Of a stretch of 64,000 nt of DNA, positions 16,571 through 25,137 are shown piece by piece; the first letter of the stretch is position 1; every line of letters begins with the position of its first letter. Source of the stretch: Nocardia acidivorans NBRC 108247. GTDB lineage: Bacteria > Actinomycetota > Actinomycetes > Mycobacteriales > Mycobacteriaceae. The notes under the pieces are model-generated. The model saw only the letters and a list, made by a program, of their open reading frames with translations, ran no database searches and was not told where the DNA came from. The position numbers were made by a program, and so were the translations under genes. The DNA is taken from positions 62,001 through 126,000 of the forward strand of contig NZ_BDAW01000012.1 of the NCBI RefSeq assembly GCF_001625085.1, written 5' to 3'.

Positions 16571-18715
16571 CTATCCCTTCACCTTGGTGAGCGAGCGGTT
16601 GGCGGCCTCGACCACGGCTTCGGTGGTGATGCCGAACTCGCGGAACAGCGTCTTGTAGTCGGCCGAGGCACCGAAATGCTCGATCGACACGATTTCACCG
16701 GCATCGCCGACGAATCGGTACCACGGCATGCCGATTCCGGCCTCCACCGTGACCCGCGCCTTCACCGAAGGCGGCAGTACCTCGTCACGGTAGGACTGAT
16801 CCTGCGCGTCGAACCACTCCACACACGGCATGGACACCACGCGGGTGCCGATGCCCTGTGCCTCGAGCGTAGCGCGCGCGTCCACCGCGAGCTGCAGCTC
16901 CGAACCGGTGGCGATCAGGATCACCTGCGGTGTGGCAGTGGAGGATTCGGCCAGCACGTAACCGCCCTTGCGGACGCCCTCGTAGGAGGTGCCCTCCTGG
17001 ATCGGCAGGTCCTGACGGGTCAGCGCCAGCGCCGACGGGCCGTCCTGATGCGGTGTGTCCGCGGGCACGAAATGCGAATGCCGTTCGGAGGAGTCACGTT
17101 CGAGGATGGTGCGCCAGGCGTACGCGGTCTCGTTGGCGTCACCCGGGCGGACCACATTCAGGCCCGGGATGGCGCGCAGCGCGGCCAGATGCTCGATCGG
17201 CTGATGCGTGGGACCGTCCTCGCCCAGGCCGATGGAGTCGTGCGTCCACACGTAGGTGACCGGGGTGCGCATGAGCGCGCCCAGGCGCACCGCGGGCCGC
17301 ATGTAATCGGAGAACACCAGGAAGGTGCCGCCGTACGGACGCGTCGGACCGTGCAGCGCAATGCCGTTGAGGATGGAGCCCATGGCGTGCTCGCGCACAC
17401 CGAAGTGCAGCGTGCGGCCGTACGGGTTGGCCTTCCACATCCCGGTGGAGATGTCCTCCGGGCCGAAGCTCGGGGTGTTCGGCATGGTGGTGTTGTTGGA
17501 CTCGGCGAGGTCGGCCGAACCGCCCCACAGCTCCGGCAGCACCGGGGCCAGCGCCGCGAGCACCGCGCCGGACGCCTTACGGGTGGCCATGCCCTTGGGA
17601 TCGGCCTCCCAGGACGGCAGCGAATCGGCCCAGCCCTGCGGCAGGCTGCGGGTCCGCAGGCGATCGAAGAGCGCCTTGTTCTCCGGGTTGGCCGCCGCCC
17701 ACGCGTCGAACTGGTCCTGCCAAGCGGCCTTGGCGGCCTTGGCGCGATCGGCGACCTGATTGCGGGTGTGCGCGATGATCGCGTCGTCGACCTCGAAGCT
17801 CTTCTCCGGATCGAAGCCCAGCACCTTCTTGGTGGCGGCGACCTCGTCCTTGCCCAGCGCCGCGCCGTGCGCGCCACCGGTGTTCATCTTGGTGGGCGCC
17901 GGGAAGCCGATGATGGTGCGCAGCACGATGATCGACGGCTTATCGGTGACGGCCTGCGCCGCGGCGATGGCCTCCTCGATACCGGTCACATTCTCGCCGC
18001 CCTCGACGACCTGCACATGCCAGTCGTAGGCGCGGTAGCGCGCGGCCACGTCCTCGGTGAAGGCGATGCGGGTGTCATCCTCGATGGAGATCCGGTTGTC
18101 GTCGTAGAAGACGATGAGATTGCCCAGTTGCTGCGTGCCCGCCAGTGAGGACGCCTCGGAGGTGACGCCCTCTTCGAGATCGCCGTCCGAGGCGATGACG
18201 TAGATGAAGTGGTCGAACGGGCTCTGCCCCTGTGCCGCAGCCGGATCGAAGAGACCGCGCTCACGCCGCGACGCCATCGACATGCCGACCGCCGAGGCCA
18301 GACCCTGACCCAGCGGGCCGGTGGTGATCTCCACGCCGTTGGTGTGCCGGTACTCCGGGTGACCCGGGGTCAGCGAACCCCACTTGCGCAGATTGACCAG
18401 ATCATTCAGTTCCAGACCGAAACCCGCCAGGTACAGCTGCACGTACTGGGTCAGACTGGAGTGGCCGCAGGACAGCACGAACCGGTCGCGCCCCACCCAC
18501 TCCGGATCGCTCGGATCGATGCGCATGACCCGCTGGAACAGCGTGTATGCCAACGGTGCCAGGCTCATTGCGGTGCCCGGGTGACCGTTTCCGGCGTTCT
18601 GCACCGCGTCCGCGGCGAGGATTCGGGCCGTATCCACGGCCCTGGTATCCACTTCGGACCAGTCGGCGGGGTGGTGCGGCTGAGTGAGGGCGCGGATGTC
18701 GTCTGTGACTGACAC
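16571..18715 (-). CDS. tkt: transketolase
   Basis: 714 residues. [19 protein letters not shown] near residues 37-55 carries the active-site His. The thiamine-diphosphate/Mg motif is [15 protein letters not shown] near residue 165. [18 protein letters not shown] and [18 protein letters not shown] are the pyrimidine-domain signatures. It moves two-carbon units in the non-oxidative pentose pathway. The start is GTG with AGGAG about 10 bases upstream. As first gene of the operon, its promoter lies in the 385-bp region shared with ctaB. Confidence 0.96.
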   Translation of the reverse strand: MSVTDDIRALTQPHHPADWSEVDTRAVDTARILAADAVQNAGNGHPGTAMSLAPLAYTLFQRVMRIDPSDPEWVGRDRFVLSCGHSSLTQYVQLYLAGFGLELNDLVNLRKWGSLTPGHPEYRHTNGVEITTGPLGQGLASAVGMSMASRRERGLFDPAAAQGQSPFDHFIYVIASDGDLEEGVTSEASSLAGTQQLGNLIVFYDDNRISIEDDTRIAFTEDVAARYRAYDWHVQVVEGGENVTGIEEAIAAAQAVTDKPSIIVLRTIIGFPAPTKMNTGGAHGAALGKDEVAATKKVLGFDPEKSFEVDDAIIAHTRNQVADRAKAAKAAWQDQFDAWAAANPENKALFDRLRTRSLPQGWADSLPSWEADPKGMATRKASGAVLAALAPVLPELWGGSADLAESNNTTMPNTPSFGPEDISTGMWKANPYGRTLHFGVREHAMGSILNGIALHGPTRPYGGTFLVFSDYMRPAVRLGALMRTPVTYVWTHDSIGLGEDGPTHQPIEHLAALRAIPGLNVVRPGDANETAYAWRTILERDSSERHSHFVPADTPHQDGPSALALTRQDLPIQEGTSYEGVRKGGYVLAESSTATPQVILIATGSELQLAVDARATLEAQGIGTRVVSMPCVEWFDAQDQSYRDEVLPPSVKARVTVEAGIGMPWYRFVGDAGEIVSIEHFGASADYKTLFREFGITTEAVVEAANRSLTKVKG

Positions 18716-19100
18716 GACCGAGGTTCTCCTGACCTTCTCGTGAACACTGAATTGTCGGCGGCTTCGCTGGCGGCGCGATGCGCCGAGTCGATCATCGGAC
18801 AGCGCACCGGACTATCCACCACCCTAAAGGTGACGGATTCCGCGCCACGCGGGAACCCGCGTTCACCGGCCGACGTGTCGCTATTCGTCACCTCGCGCGG
18901 ACCTGTTCGTGACCCCGAATCGATGGTGTCGCGGACATATCTCGGTGCGCCCGGGCCGGACCTGGACGAGAGCACGGTCCGCGTGGGTCTACCATGCTCT
19001 GTAGTAGTAGCCGCGCCGGCACAGTCTTGTCTCAAAGGGAACGGCAGAGCGCGCTGCTAGTTCCAGACCGGATCAAGTGCACGGCGTGCGAGGAGAAACA
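18716..19100. other. divergent intergenic region tkt / ctaB
   Basis: 385 bp with no credible gene. It must hold the promoters of the pentose-phosphate operon (leftward) and ctaB (rightward). I saw a GTAGTAGTAG triplet run near 19001-19010 but no convincing -35/-10 pair or operator. In M. tuberculosis this interval contains a PE_PGRS gene; nothing like that is present here. Confidence 0.6.
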
Positions 19101-20087
19101 GTGCGGATTGGGCAACAGCCGGGTGGCGCTCACGGCTCCTCCGGGACGGTGCTGGCCGACCGCGTCACGGGCAGCGGACCGCTGTCCGCGGGCGTTCGTC
19201 GGGTACTCGCCTATATCGCGCTCACCAAGCCCCGTGTCATCGAATTGCTGCTGGTGGCAACAATTCCCACCATGCTGCTGGCCGATCGCGGGCATGCGGA
19301 TCTGGGGTTGATCCTGGCGACGCTGTTCGGCGGCTGGATGGGCGCGGCCTCGGCGAACACGCTGAACTGCGTGGCCGACGCCGATATCGACAAGGTGATG
19401 AAGCGGACCTCCAAGCGTCCGCTCGCGCGCGAAGCCGTACCGACCCGGAACGCGGCCGTCTTCGGTATCGCACTCGGATTGGGATCGTTCGCGTGGCTGT
19501 GGTGGCAGGCGAATCTGCTCAGCGGTGTGCTCGTGGTGGCGACGATTCTGTTCTACGTCTTCGTCTACACCCTCGGCCTCAAGCGGCGCACCTCACAGAA
19601 TGTGATCTGGGGCGGCGCGGCCGGATGCATGCCCGCGCTCGTCGGCTGGTCCGCGGTCACCGGGAATATCGGGTGGCCCGCGATCGTGCTGTTCCTGATC
19701 ATCTTCTTCTGGACGCCGCCGCACACCTGGGCGCTGGCCATGCGCTACAAGGAGGATTACAAGGCGGCCGGGGTGCCGATGCTGCCGGTGGTCGCCACCG
19801 AACAGGTCGTCACCAAGCAGATCGTGATCTATACCTGGTTGACCGTGCTGGCCACGCTCGCCCTGGTGCCCGCGGCCGGTGCGATCTACGCCGCCGTGGC
19901 CATCGCCGCCGGTGCCTGGTTCCTGCTGATGGCGCATCAGCTGTACTCGGGTGTGCGTCGTGGTGAGCCGGTGAAGCCGCTGCGGCTGTTCCTCCAGTCG
20001 AACAACTACCTCGCGGTGGTCTTCTGCGGTCTGGCCGTCGACTCGGTCATGGGCTGGAACACCCTGGGCCACATCGCCTTCGGCTGA
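19101..20087 (+). CDS. ctaB: protoheme IX farnesyltransferase (heme O synthase)
   Basis: 328 residues from GTG 19101, chosen because AGGAG lies 5 bases upstream; GTG 19077 is in frame but lacks a ribosome site. It is a UbiA-family prenyltransferase with about eight to nine membrane helices. The first Asp-rich motif [15 protein letters not shown] and the loop [20 protein letters not shown] are diagnostic of CtaB/Cox10. It adds the farnesyl group to heme B to form heme O, which CtaA (34.8-35.8 kb here) converts to heme A for cytochrome aa3. The gene is monocistronic and ends at a strong terminator. Confidence 0.95.
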   Translation: MRIGQQPGGAHGSSGTVLADRVTGSGPLSAGVRRVLAYIALTKPRVIELLLVATIPTMLLADRGHADLGLILATLFGGWMGAASANTLNCVADADIDKVMKRTSKRPLAREAVPTRNAAVFGIALGLGSFAWLWWQANLLSGVLVVATILFYVFVYTLGLKRRTSQNVIWGGAAGCMPALVGWSAVTGNIGWPAIVLFLIIFFWTPPHTWALAMRYKEDYKAAGVPMLPVVATEQVVTKQIVIYTWLTVLATLALVPAAGAIYAAVAIAAGAWFLLMAHQLYSGVRRGEPVKPLRLFLQSNNYLAVVFCGLAVDSVMGWNTLGHIAFG

Positions 20088-20106
20088 CGCTCACGCGCTC
20101 GAAAGG

Positions 20107-20146
20107 AAACCGCCGCCGGACACGAAGTCCGGCGGCGGTTTTGGTT
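20107..20146 (+). terminator. 15-bp perfect hairpin terminator
   Basis: AAACCGCCGCCGGAC (20107-20121) pairs perfectly with 20127-20141 around ACGAA, followed by a T-rich tail; the A-rich left side mirrors it for the opposite strand. It sits between ctaB and the converging gene ending at 20145, so it probably works in both directions. Confidence 0.88.
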
Positions 20147-20891
20147 ATTCGGCGCTCACGCCGACAGTCTCGAGGACGGGTTCCTCGGGGGCCTCGACCT
20201 CTGCGATCGGGGCGTGCTCGGCCTGGGTGGCCGCCTCGATCGGGGCGACCGGCTCGGGCACCGGCGCAGGCGCTGGTTCGGGTGTGGTGACCGGTGCGGG
20301 CTGGGGTTCGGGTGCGGGCGTCCGGTCGACGACCGCGGTGAGGTATTTCAGCTCCGCTTTGAGTTCGGCGACCTCCGCAGCCCGTTCATCGCGCATCTCC
20401 TCCTGCTCGCGCAGGCTGATTCGCAGACTCTCGATCACATCGTTCACCGTGGCGAGTTTGCGATCGGCCCCCGCCAGCAGCCATTCGACCACCGCGCGCC
20501 GATCGACCTCGCCGCTCACCTCCGACACCCACCGCACCACGTACTCCAGCCACTCCTGCGGCCGCGGCATCTTCTCCTCGTCCCACCCCTTGCGCTGCGC
20601 GGTCTTGGTGGACAGGATCTTCTCCCCGCCCTCGCCCTTGGACAGCGAATTCACATGCACCAGGCTGATCTTGCCCGCACTGGTCACCACCACGAGCAGC
20701 CGATACTTCCCGGCCAGATGCATACGCAACTCGGCCGCACCGCGCCCGTCTGCGTCCATCGCGCCGAGCCACGGCCCCTCGGCGGCCTCGATGATCGACT
20801 CCAGAATCCCCAGCTGGCCCACGCCGCGCCGCAATCGGGTCGCGCGTTTGCGCAAGTCCTCGGGCGTATCCCTCATCTGATCCCAGTGCAT
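20145..20891 (-). CDS. hypothetical protein with coiled coil and Pro/Ala-rich tail
   Basis: 248 residues from ATG 20891 (GGAGAG about 10 bases upstream). The N-terminal 100 residues look globular (RKRATRLRRGVGQLGILESI, LAGKYRLLVVVTSAGKISLV). A central helix rich in Arg/Glu (SLREQEEMRDERAAEVAEL, KAELKYL) should form a coiled coil near residues 155-190. The last 55 residues alternate Pro, Ala, Glu and Val (PAPEPQPAPVTTPEPAPAPV) and are probably disordered. No membrane segment or enzyme motif is present. Function unknown. It lies between ctaB and qor, a variable interval. Confidence 0.65.
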   Translation of the reverse strand: MHWDQMRDTPEDLRKRATRLRRGVGQLGILESIIEAAEGPWLGAMDADGRGAAELRMHLAGKYRLLVVVTSAGKISLVHVNSLSKGEGGEKILSTKTAQRKGWDEEKMPRPQEWLEYVVRWVSEVSGEVDRRAVVEWLLAGADRKLATVNDVIESLRISLREQEEMRDERAAEVAELKAELKYLTAVVDRTPAPEPQPAPVTTPEPAPAPVPEPVAPIEAATQAEHAPIAEVEAPEEPVLETVGVSAE

Positions 20892-21028
20892 AGCACCCGC
20901 TCTCTCCTCACCAGCCCCAAAACCTGCACTACTGAAGATATATGCGGATCCCCTCTGAACCCGACAGCGACAGCGCATCGGACACGCGGTGATGTCGAAC
21001 GGCTACCAGAGGGGACCGGGAACGGAAT

Positions 21029-21739
21029 TCAGTTGGGCGGGAATTGGCCGTTCGCCGTGACCGTGGTGCCGCTCAGGGTGAAGGTGACGGTGCTCGGCCC
21101 GCCCTCGGGGCAGCACAGCGGTTCGTTGGACTTCAGCCAGCGGTAGTCGACCGATACGGCGGAGCGGGTTTTACCGGTGACCGTGGTGTAGCCGTACGGT
21201 TTGGAGGTCGCGGTGCCCAGGTAGGTGCCGTTGGTGAAGTACAGGATGTGCGTGTACGGGTGGATATTGCCCGAGGTGACGATCATGTACGACAGCACGC
21301 CGTCGCAGCCGTCGGCGATCGCGTCATCGCTGCCCGCGTAGACCTGCCAGGGGCCCGATGCCGTGCTGGCAAGGCCTTTGACGGCCTGATTCGCCAGGCC
21401 GGAGTTCACATCGAAGCAGAGGCCGTGGCCGCTGCCGTTCGGGGCCGCGATGGTGGTGGCGGTTTGCGGCGCGGGCTTCTCGGTGACCGTACTCTGCGGT
21501 GCGGGCTCGACGGCGGGGCCGTCCGAACTGCCGCCCGGATCGGTCCGACCGGGTTGCGTTCGCGGCTGTTCGGACTGGTCGACCGGTTGGGTCACCCTGG
21601 TGGTCTGGGTCGCCGGGGCCGAGACCGGGGCGGAGACCGAGCGGGTCGTCGACGGTGCGGCGGACTGCGTTGTGGTGGAACCGCATCCGCTCAGCGTCAG
21701 CGCGAGGCCGACGGCGAGCACAGCTGTAGTGGGTTTCAT
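21029..21739 (-). CDS. LppP/LprE-type lipoprotein
   Basis: 236 residues from ATG 21739, with GAGGG spaced 7 bases upstream. Signal peptide MKPTTAVLAVGLALTLSGCG ends in a lipobox (LSGC), so the Cys at residue 19 should be lipidated. A Ser/Thr/Pro-rich linker spans about residues 20-95. The C-terminal domain (CFDVNSGLANQAVKGLA, WQVYAGSDDAIADGCDGVL, HILYFTNGTYLGT) resembles the mycobacterial LppP/LprE family. Four Cys in the domain could make two disulphides. It is a cell-surface protein of unknown role. Its promoter region contains repeated GTTATCCA words. Confidence 0.78.
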   Translation of the reverse strand: MKPTTAVLAVGLALTLSGCGSTTTQSAAPSTTRSVSAPVSAPATQTTRVTQPVDQSEQPRTQPGRTDPGGSSDGPAVEPAPQSTVTEKPAPQTATTIAAPNGSGHGLCFDVNSGLANQAVKGLASTASGPWQVYAGSDDAIADGCDGVLSYMIVTSGNIHPYTHILYFTNGTYLGTATSKPYGYTTVTGKTRSAVSVDYRWLKSNEPLCCPEGGPSTVTFTLSGTTVTANGQFPPN

Positions 21740-21771
21740 CGATTTCCCTCGAAAGTGATGGGGCAACCATC

Positions 21772-21935
21772 TGGATAACATGATCATCGGTCCATACCGG
21801 CCGGACCGTTATCCAACGGTTCGATTCGAGCGTGCCCGAAAATCCTGTGCCCCAAGAAATATGGTCATCAGAACCCGACTCGCCGCACTCGGAGCATACC
21901 GGTAGCAAACACCATGAGGGACAATGCGTTATCCA
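21772..21935. promoter_or_regulatory. repeated GTTATCCA palindromic words upstream of the lipoprotein
   Basis: The octamer GTTATCCA/TGGATAAC occurs three times: inverted at 21772-21779 and direct at 21808-21815, forming an 8-bp inverted repeat, and again at 21928-21935. Inside the first pair a second inverted repeat, CGGTCC (21788-21793) / GGACCG (21803-21808), makes a compound dyad. The region separates the lipoprotein start (21739) from the divergent YrhB-like gene (21989). A shared operator is inferred; the regulator is unknown. Confidence 0.4.
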
Positions 21936-21988
21936 GTGGCATAACCGATACCGGTGACCGATGAGGGTTGGGGATCAGAACCTTGGGC

Positions 21989-22285
21989 GTGACGTACGAG
22001 CAGGCGCGGCAGACCATTCAGGCGTTCTTCGAGCCCGACTGGCGTTGGGGCACCTTCTGTCTCGACGACCGCACCATCACCGAGAACGACGAGATGTACG
22101 TCTTCCACGTCGGCGCTCGCGAATACCTGGTGGAGCGCGACCGCGCCTACGCCATCCTCGCCGGTATGCCCGTCGTCTACAAGGAGGACGGCCGTCTGGG
22201 CTCGCGGGCCTCCTCGGTGGTGGCGACCGACTCCACGGTCCGCTCCCGCCCGAATCCCAACCCGACCCTCACCATTCCCCATTGA
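21989..22285 (+). CDS. YrhB / immunity-protein-35-like small protein
   Basis: About 98 residues from GTG 21989; TTG 21983 or TTG 21968 would lengthen it slightly, and no clear ribosome site decides. The pattern VTYEQARQTIQAFF, FCLDDRTITENDEMYVFHVG, AREYLVERDRAYAILAG and PVVYKEDGRLG follows the YrhB/Imm35 fold: an N-terminal helix, two strands ending with an aromatic pair, and an AG-x-P-hydrophobic strand before a DG turn. Imm35 proteins are often immunity partners of polymorphic toxins, but many are orphans, and no toxin gene is seen here. A run of Pro/Asn/Arg closes the protein. Confidence 0.55.
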   Translation: MTYEQARQTIQAFFEPDWRWGTFCLDDRTITENDEMYVFHVGAREYLVERDRAYAILAGMPVVYKEDGRLGSRASSVVATDSTVRSRPNPNPTLTIPH

Positions 22286-22367
22286 TGTGGCTTGAGGCTT
22301 TTGATGCCTTGAACTGGTAGTTCAAGGGAAAACTCTCACCGGGATCCTCAATGACAGTCTGGAACCC

Positions 22368-22835
22368 ATGACCATCGAAGAAATCACCGCCTACCTCGAA
22401 TCCCTCGGCGGCATCCTGAAACTGGCCCCCGCCGCCGGCGACCCCGCCTACCCGGAGATCGCCTGGGGCGACTCCTTCTTCTATTACGCCCCGGATGGCA
22501 AGGTCCCGGCCAACACCCAGCCCTTCGCCACCATCATCACCAAGGACTATCCCGCGGACACCACCTCGAATCTCAACCGCCCCAACACCTTCCGCCTGAA
22601 TATTCACGCGGGTGCCGAAGCCTTCACCGCCCGTATGGGTTTCAGCCCGCGGGAAACCGCCGCCCACCGCGTCGATCCGACCGCGACGGACACCTTCTTT
22701 CCCCACCCCGTCTACGCCACCGCCGGGTGGCTGTCGGTGATCAACCCCGAATCGGCCACCGACCCCGTGGTGAAAGACCTCCTGGCGACGGCTCACGTCC
22801 GGGCTCGTTCCCGCTATGACCGCGGCGCCGACTAG
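22368..22835 (+). CDS. DUF6194 family protein
   Basis: 155 residues, soluble. Conserved-looking blocks are MTIEEITAYLESLGGI, GDSFFYYAPDGKVP, QPFATIITKDYP, RPNTFRLNIHAGAEAF and HPVYATAGWLSVINP, which I recognise as the uncharacterised DUF6194 family of actinobacteria. The FRLNI and WLSVINP strands suggest a small alpha/beta fold related to thiamine-binding or YjbR-like proteins, but no function is established. It follows the YrhB-like gene by 82 bases in the same direction. Confidence 0.7.
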   Translation: MTIEEITAYLESLGGILKLAPAAGDPAYPEIAWGDSFFYYAPDGKVPANTQPFATIITKDYPADTTSNLNRPNTFRLNIHAGAEAFTARMGFSPRETAAHRVDPTATDTFFPHPVYATAGWLSVINPESATDPVVKDLLATAHVRARSRYDRGAD

Positions 22836-22847
22836 GTCGATGGCCAA

Positions 22848-22871
22848 GCCCCGCACCGGATTCGAACCGAT
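22848..22871 (-). other. isolated tRNA-like 3' end (T-arm plus acceptor strand)
   Basis: On the minus strand the 17 bases from 22871 to 22855 read ATCGG-TTCGAAT-CCGGT. This folds as a 5-bp stem with the canonical seven-base T-loop. It is followed directly by GCGGGGC (22854-22848), the length of an acceptor strand. No D- or anticodon arm exists, because the flavodoxin coding region lies immediately upstream. It may be a remnant of an integration site in a tRNA gene, or chance. Confidence 0.3.
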
Positions 22872-23329
22872 TACGCGGAGGCGCCGACCGGCTCGTGGAG
22901 GGGGAGGGTCGCCGCCCATTCGCGAGCCATCTCCCCGGGCTTGATATCGGTGGAGGAATCGTGGCGGGCGTGCTCGCCCACCTGAACCGCCCCGCGCGCC
23001 ACGAGTTTCTCCGCGCAGATCTCACCGCCCCGGTTGAAGGTGTCGCCGTAGATGATGTCGCCCAGACCGAAGACGGCGAAGCGCAGGCCGGTGAGGTCCG
23101 GCGCGGTGGCGTCGAGGATCTTGAAGAAGGGTTCCGCACCGGTGGGGAGTTCGCCGTCGCCATAGGTGGAGCAGACGACGATGTGGAAGTCGTCGGCGTC
23201 CAGGTCTGCCGGATGGAAGTCGAACATGTCGTAGAGCGACACATCATGGGTGGCGAGCTCGTCCGCGATGGCCTCCGCGGTGAGCTCGGCGGTGCCCATC
23301 TCGGACCCGAACAGAATGACTACGCGCAC
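22871..23329 (-). CDS. flavodoxin-domain protein
   Basis: 152 residues, one FMN-binding flavodoxin domain. The phosphate loop is FGSEMGTAELTAEAIA (residues 7-22). The flavin loops are CSTYGDGELPTGAEPFF and FAVFGLGDIIYGDTFNRGG. The STYGDGELP type resembles MioC and the flavodoxin modules of sulphite/cytochrome P450 reductases more than classical short flavodoxins. It is expected to carry one or two electrons in place of ferredoxin. An IdeR/DtxR-like box lies 19 bases upstream of the ATG, which fits expression under iron limitation. The start ATG is preceded by GGGAG. Confidence 0.88.
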   Translation of the reverse strand: MRVVILFGSEMGTAELTAEAIADELATHDVSLYDMFDFHPADLDADDFHIVVCSTYGDGELPTGAEPFFKILDATAPDLTGLRFAVFGLGDIIYGDTFNRGGEICAEKLVARGAVQVGEHARHDSSTDIKPGEMAREWAATLPLHEPVGASA

Positions 23330-23347
23330 GCGAAAGCTCCCTTCGAT

Positions 23348-23366
23348 GTTTGTAAGGATAACCTAA
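23348..23366 (-). promoter_or_regulatory. IdeR/DtxR-type iron box
   Basis: The 19 bases GTTTGTAAGGATAACCTAA match the DtxR/IdeR consensus TTAGGTTAGGCTAACCTAA at 14 of 19 positions, with the right half-site TAACCTAA intact. GTAAG...CTTAC forms an additional dyad (23352-23370). The site lies between 19 and 37 bases upstream of the flavodoxin start, where a repressor loaded with iron would block transcription. Confidence 0.65.
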
Positions 23367-23390
23367 CTTACACGCATCGAAGGGGGAAGA

Positions 23391-24926
23391 TCAGCAGCCG
23401 GGTTGGAGGGGGAAGCAGGGGGGAGCGACGGTGGTCTTGGGGATGGTGGGGTCGGTCGTCGTGGTGGCGTTCGAGGAGGTGCGGTGTACGGCGGAGGTCG
23501 GCTGGGTTGGGGTGTTCTTATCGGTATGGCGGGTGGAGCCGCCGGTGCACATGGCGGCCACGGCGAGGATGACGACGACCAGGATCAGGCCGAGGATGAT
23601 CGGGAGGTCTTTGCGGCGGCGTGGGCGCGGGGCTGCCGCGGGGGCGTTCGGTTGGTTCCAGATGGGGAAGCCGGGGGCCGCGGGCTGGGAGGGGGCGGCG
23701 GAATAGCTTGCCTGCGGGCTGGATTCGACGGGGGGACCGGCCGGGACTCCCTGCTGGCGTGGCGGTTGACCGCCCTGCCAGCCGGACTGCGATGGACGGG
23801 CCTGCCCGGGACCCGGACCCTGCGGTGCGCTCTGGGCGAACCCCTGCCCGGCCGTGCCTTGCGGGAAGCCTTGTCCGGCTTGGCCTTGCGGGTAACCCTG
23901 TCCGGCGGGACCTTGCGGCGATCCCTGCCCGCCCGGACCCTGCGGGGACCCCGGTCCGGGCGGTCCCTGCGGCGATCCGCCGGAGGGTTGGTCATGGTGT
24001 TCGGAGGAGCCGGTGACGGCTCGATAGGCGGCGGCCGCCGCTGCGGCTCCGGCGATTCCGGCACCGGCCGCGGCGACACGGCCGCCGCTGCCGGACTTCC
24101 GCGAGGGTTGTTCGCCACCGGGGGAGTCGCCCGAACCGCTCGGCGCGGCAGACCCGCGAGGCTCGTCCTTCTCGCCGGAAGTGCCGGGGCCGCTGGATGA
24201 TTCGGCGTCCGTGGCGCCGGGGCGATTCGATGGCGCGGCCGGCGCCTCCGATTGCACCGGCACCGACGGCACCACCACGGTCGGCGCGGCGGACATCGGC
24301 AGCGCCGAACTGCGCGCCGACTCCGGCGGGGAGAAACCCTCGGAGACGAGATCGGAGTAGGTTGCGGCGGCGGCGAATCCGAGTGCGCCCAGCGCCTGAC
24401 CGACCTGCGCCGCATCCCAGGACGGCGCGGCCCCCTCGGCGAGACCGGTGAAGTAATTGCGCAGCGATGACGGCCCATCGCCGATCAGTACGTCGATACC
24501 GGGTGGGAGCGTGCCCTTTTCGAGCTTCACCCGACTGCCGAGCTGGGGTACCAGCAGCACCAGCCCGCTGACCGGAACATTCTCCCGGCCGGGCGCGGAG
24601 CGGAGCTGGTTGGCCAGCTCCATGGTCTGCCGCCGCACCCGTTCGAGCGGATCGGCGTCACCGTCGATGGGCGCGGGTTTGCCGTCCACGGTCCAGGGTT
24701 CGTCCTGGGCGCAGGAGAGCGTCCCGGTGACCCGTTCGGCGAAGGCGTGCACTCCCAGCACCACGCTGGTCTGCGGCGTCCACACCACGATATCGGCGTC
24801 CTGGCACTGCACGATGGCGATGCCGGGTACCGCGTGCGGCCCGCTCCAGGATTTGAGCCAGTTCACCACGGTGCGTTCGGTGCCCGACAGCCGTGACGGG
24901 TCATCGTTGCGGACCTTCACCAACAT
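23391..24926 (-). CDS. NERD-like N-domain, Gly/Pro/Gln repeats and one C-terminal membrane helix
   Basis: 511 residues in four parts. Residues 1-185 resemble a nuclease-related (NERD) domain: ERTVVNWLKSW, DADIVVWTPQTSVVLGVHAF, and PLERVRRQTMELANQL in the position of the NERD helix. The E-x-K catalytic pair usual in the second strand is replaced (LGVH), so nuclease activity is doubtful. Residues 210-310 are Ser/Pro/Gly-rich and end in an Ala-rich helix (AGAGIAGAAAAAAAY). Residues 313-375 are near-tandem GQGFPQG-type repeats. A membrane helix PIILGLILVVVILAVAAMC near 455 leaves a 40-residue Thr-rich extracytoplasmic tail with two Cys. It is a long membrane-anchored protein of unknown function, recognised mainly by composition. 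Confidence 0.7.
   Translation of the reverse strand: MLVKVRNDDPSRLSGTERTVVNWLKSWSGPHAVPGIAIVQCQDADIVVWTPQTSVVLGVHAFAERVTGTLSCAQDEPWTVDGKPAPIDGDADPLERVRRQTMELANQLRSAPGRENVPVSGLVLLVPQLGSRVKLEKGTLPPGIDVLIGDGPSSLRNYFTGLAEGAAPSWDAAQVGQALGALGFAAAATYSDLVSEGFSPPESARSSALPMSAAPTVVVPSVPVQSEAPAAPSNRPGATDAESSSGPGTSGEKDEPRGSAAPSGSGDSPGGEQPSRKSGSGGRVAAAGAGIAGAAAAAAAYRAVTGSSEHHDQPSGGSPQGPPGPGSPQGPGGQGSPQGPAGQGYPQGQAGQGFPQGTAGQGFAQSAPQGPGPGQARPSQSGWQGGQPPRQQGVPAGPPVESSPQASYSAAPSQPAAPGFPIWNQPNAPAAAPRPRRRKDLPIILGLILVVVILAVAAMCTGGSTRHTDKNTPTQPTSAVHRTSSNATTTTDPTIPKTTVAPPCFPLQPGC
23801..23987 (-). repeat. imperfect tandem repeats encoding Gly-Pro-Gln heptads
   Basis: Inside the NERD-like gene about eight imperfect units of 21-27 bases encode variants of PQGxxGQG(F/Y/S) (for example GSPQGPAGQGYPQGQAGQGF). 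The collagen-like or elastin-like composition is probably unstructured, and copy number is likely variable between strains. Confidence 0.7.
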
Positions 24927-25137
24927 CCAAGACCACCTCTGACCGATGCCTCTAACTGCCGCCCGCCCGAACGGTCGCCGCGACTACCTTACGGTGTCCC
25001 GGTGTGGGGTCGCGATGAATCGTCTTGTGCGGCAGCAAGATCATTCTGCATGGTGGGCGGTATTGCCGCGCCCGGGGCGGCCTACTGGCGGGTTCCGGAC
25101 CAAAAGGACCAACTGCCCGGGACATCGGCGTGCGCGA

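Noticed and set aside
12388-18148. Several long plus-strand open frames opposite pgl, opcA, zwf, tal and tkt
   Set aside because: They are exact antisense shadows of conserved enzymes, caused by high third-position GC.
19001-19010. GTAGTAGTAG run considered as a promoter or regulatory repeat
   Set aside because: Too short and without a partner element; no -35/-10 spacing supports it.
22848-22871. T-arm considered as part of a functional tRNA gene
   Set aside because: The D- and anticodon arms would have to lie in the flavodoxin coding sequence and cannot be folded there; only a 3' fragment exists.
23801-23987. Direct repeats considered as a CRISPR or transposon feature
   Set aside because: Repeats are short, imperfect, in frame and encode Gly/Pro/Gln units, with no unique spacers.
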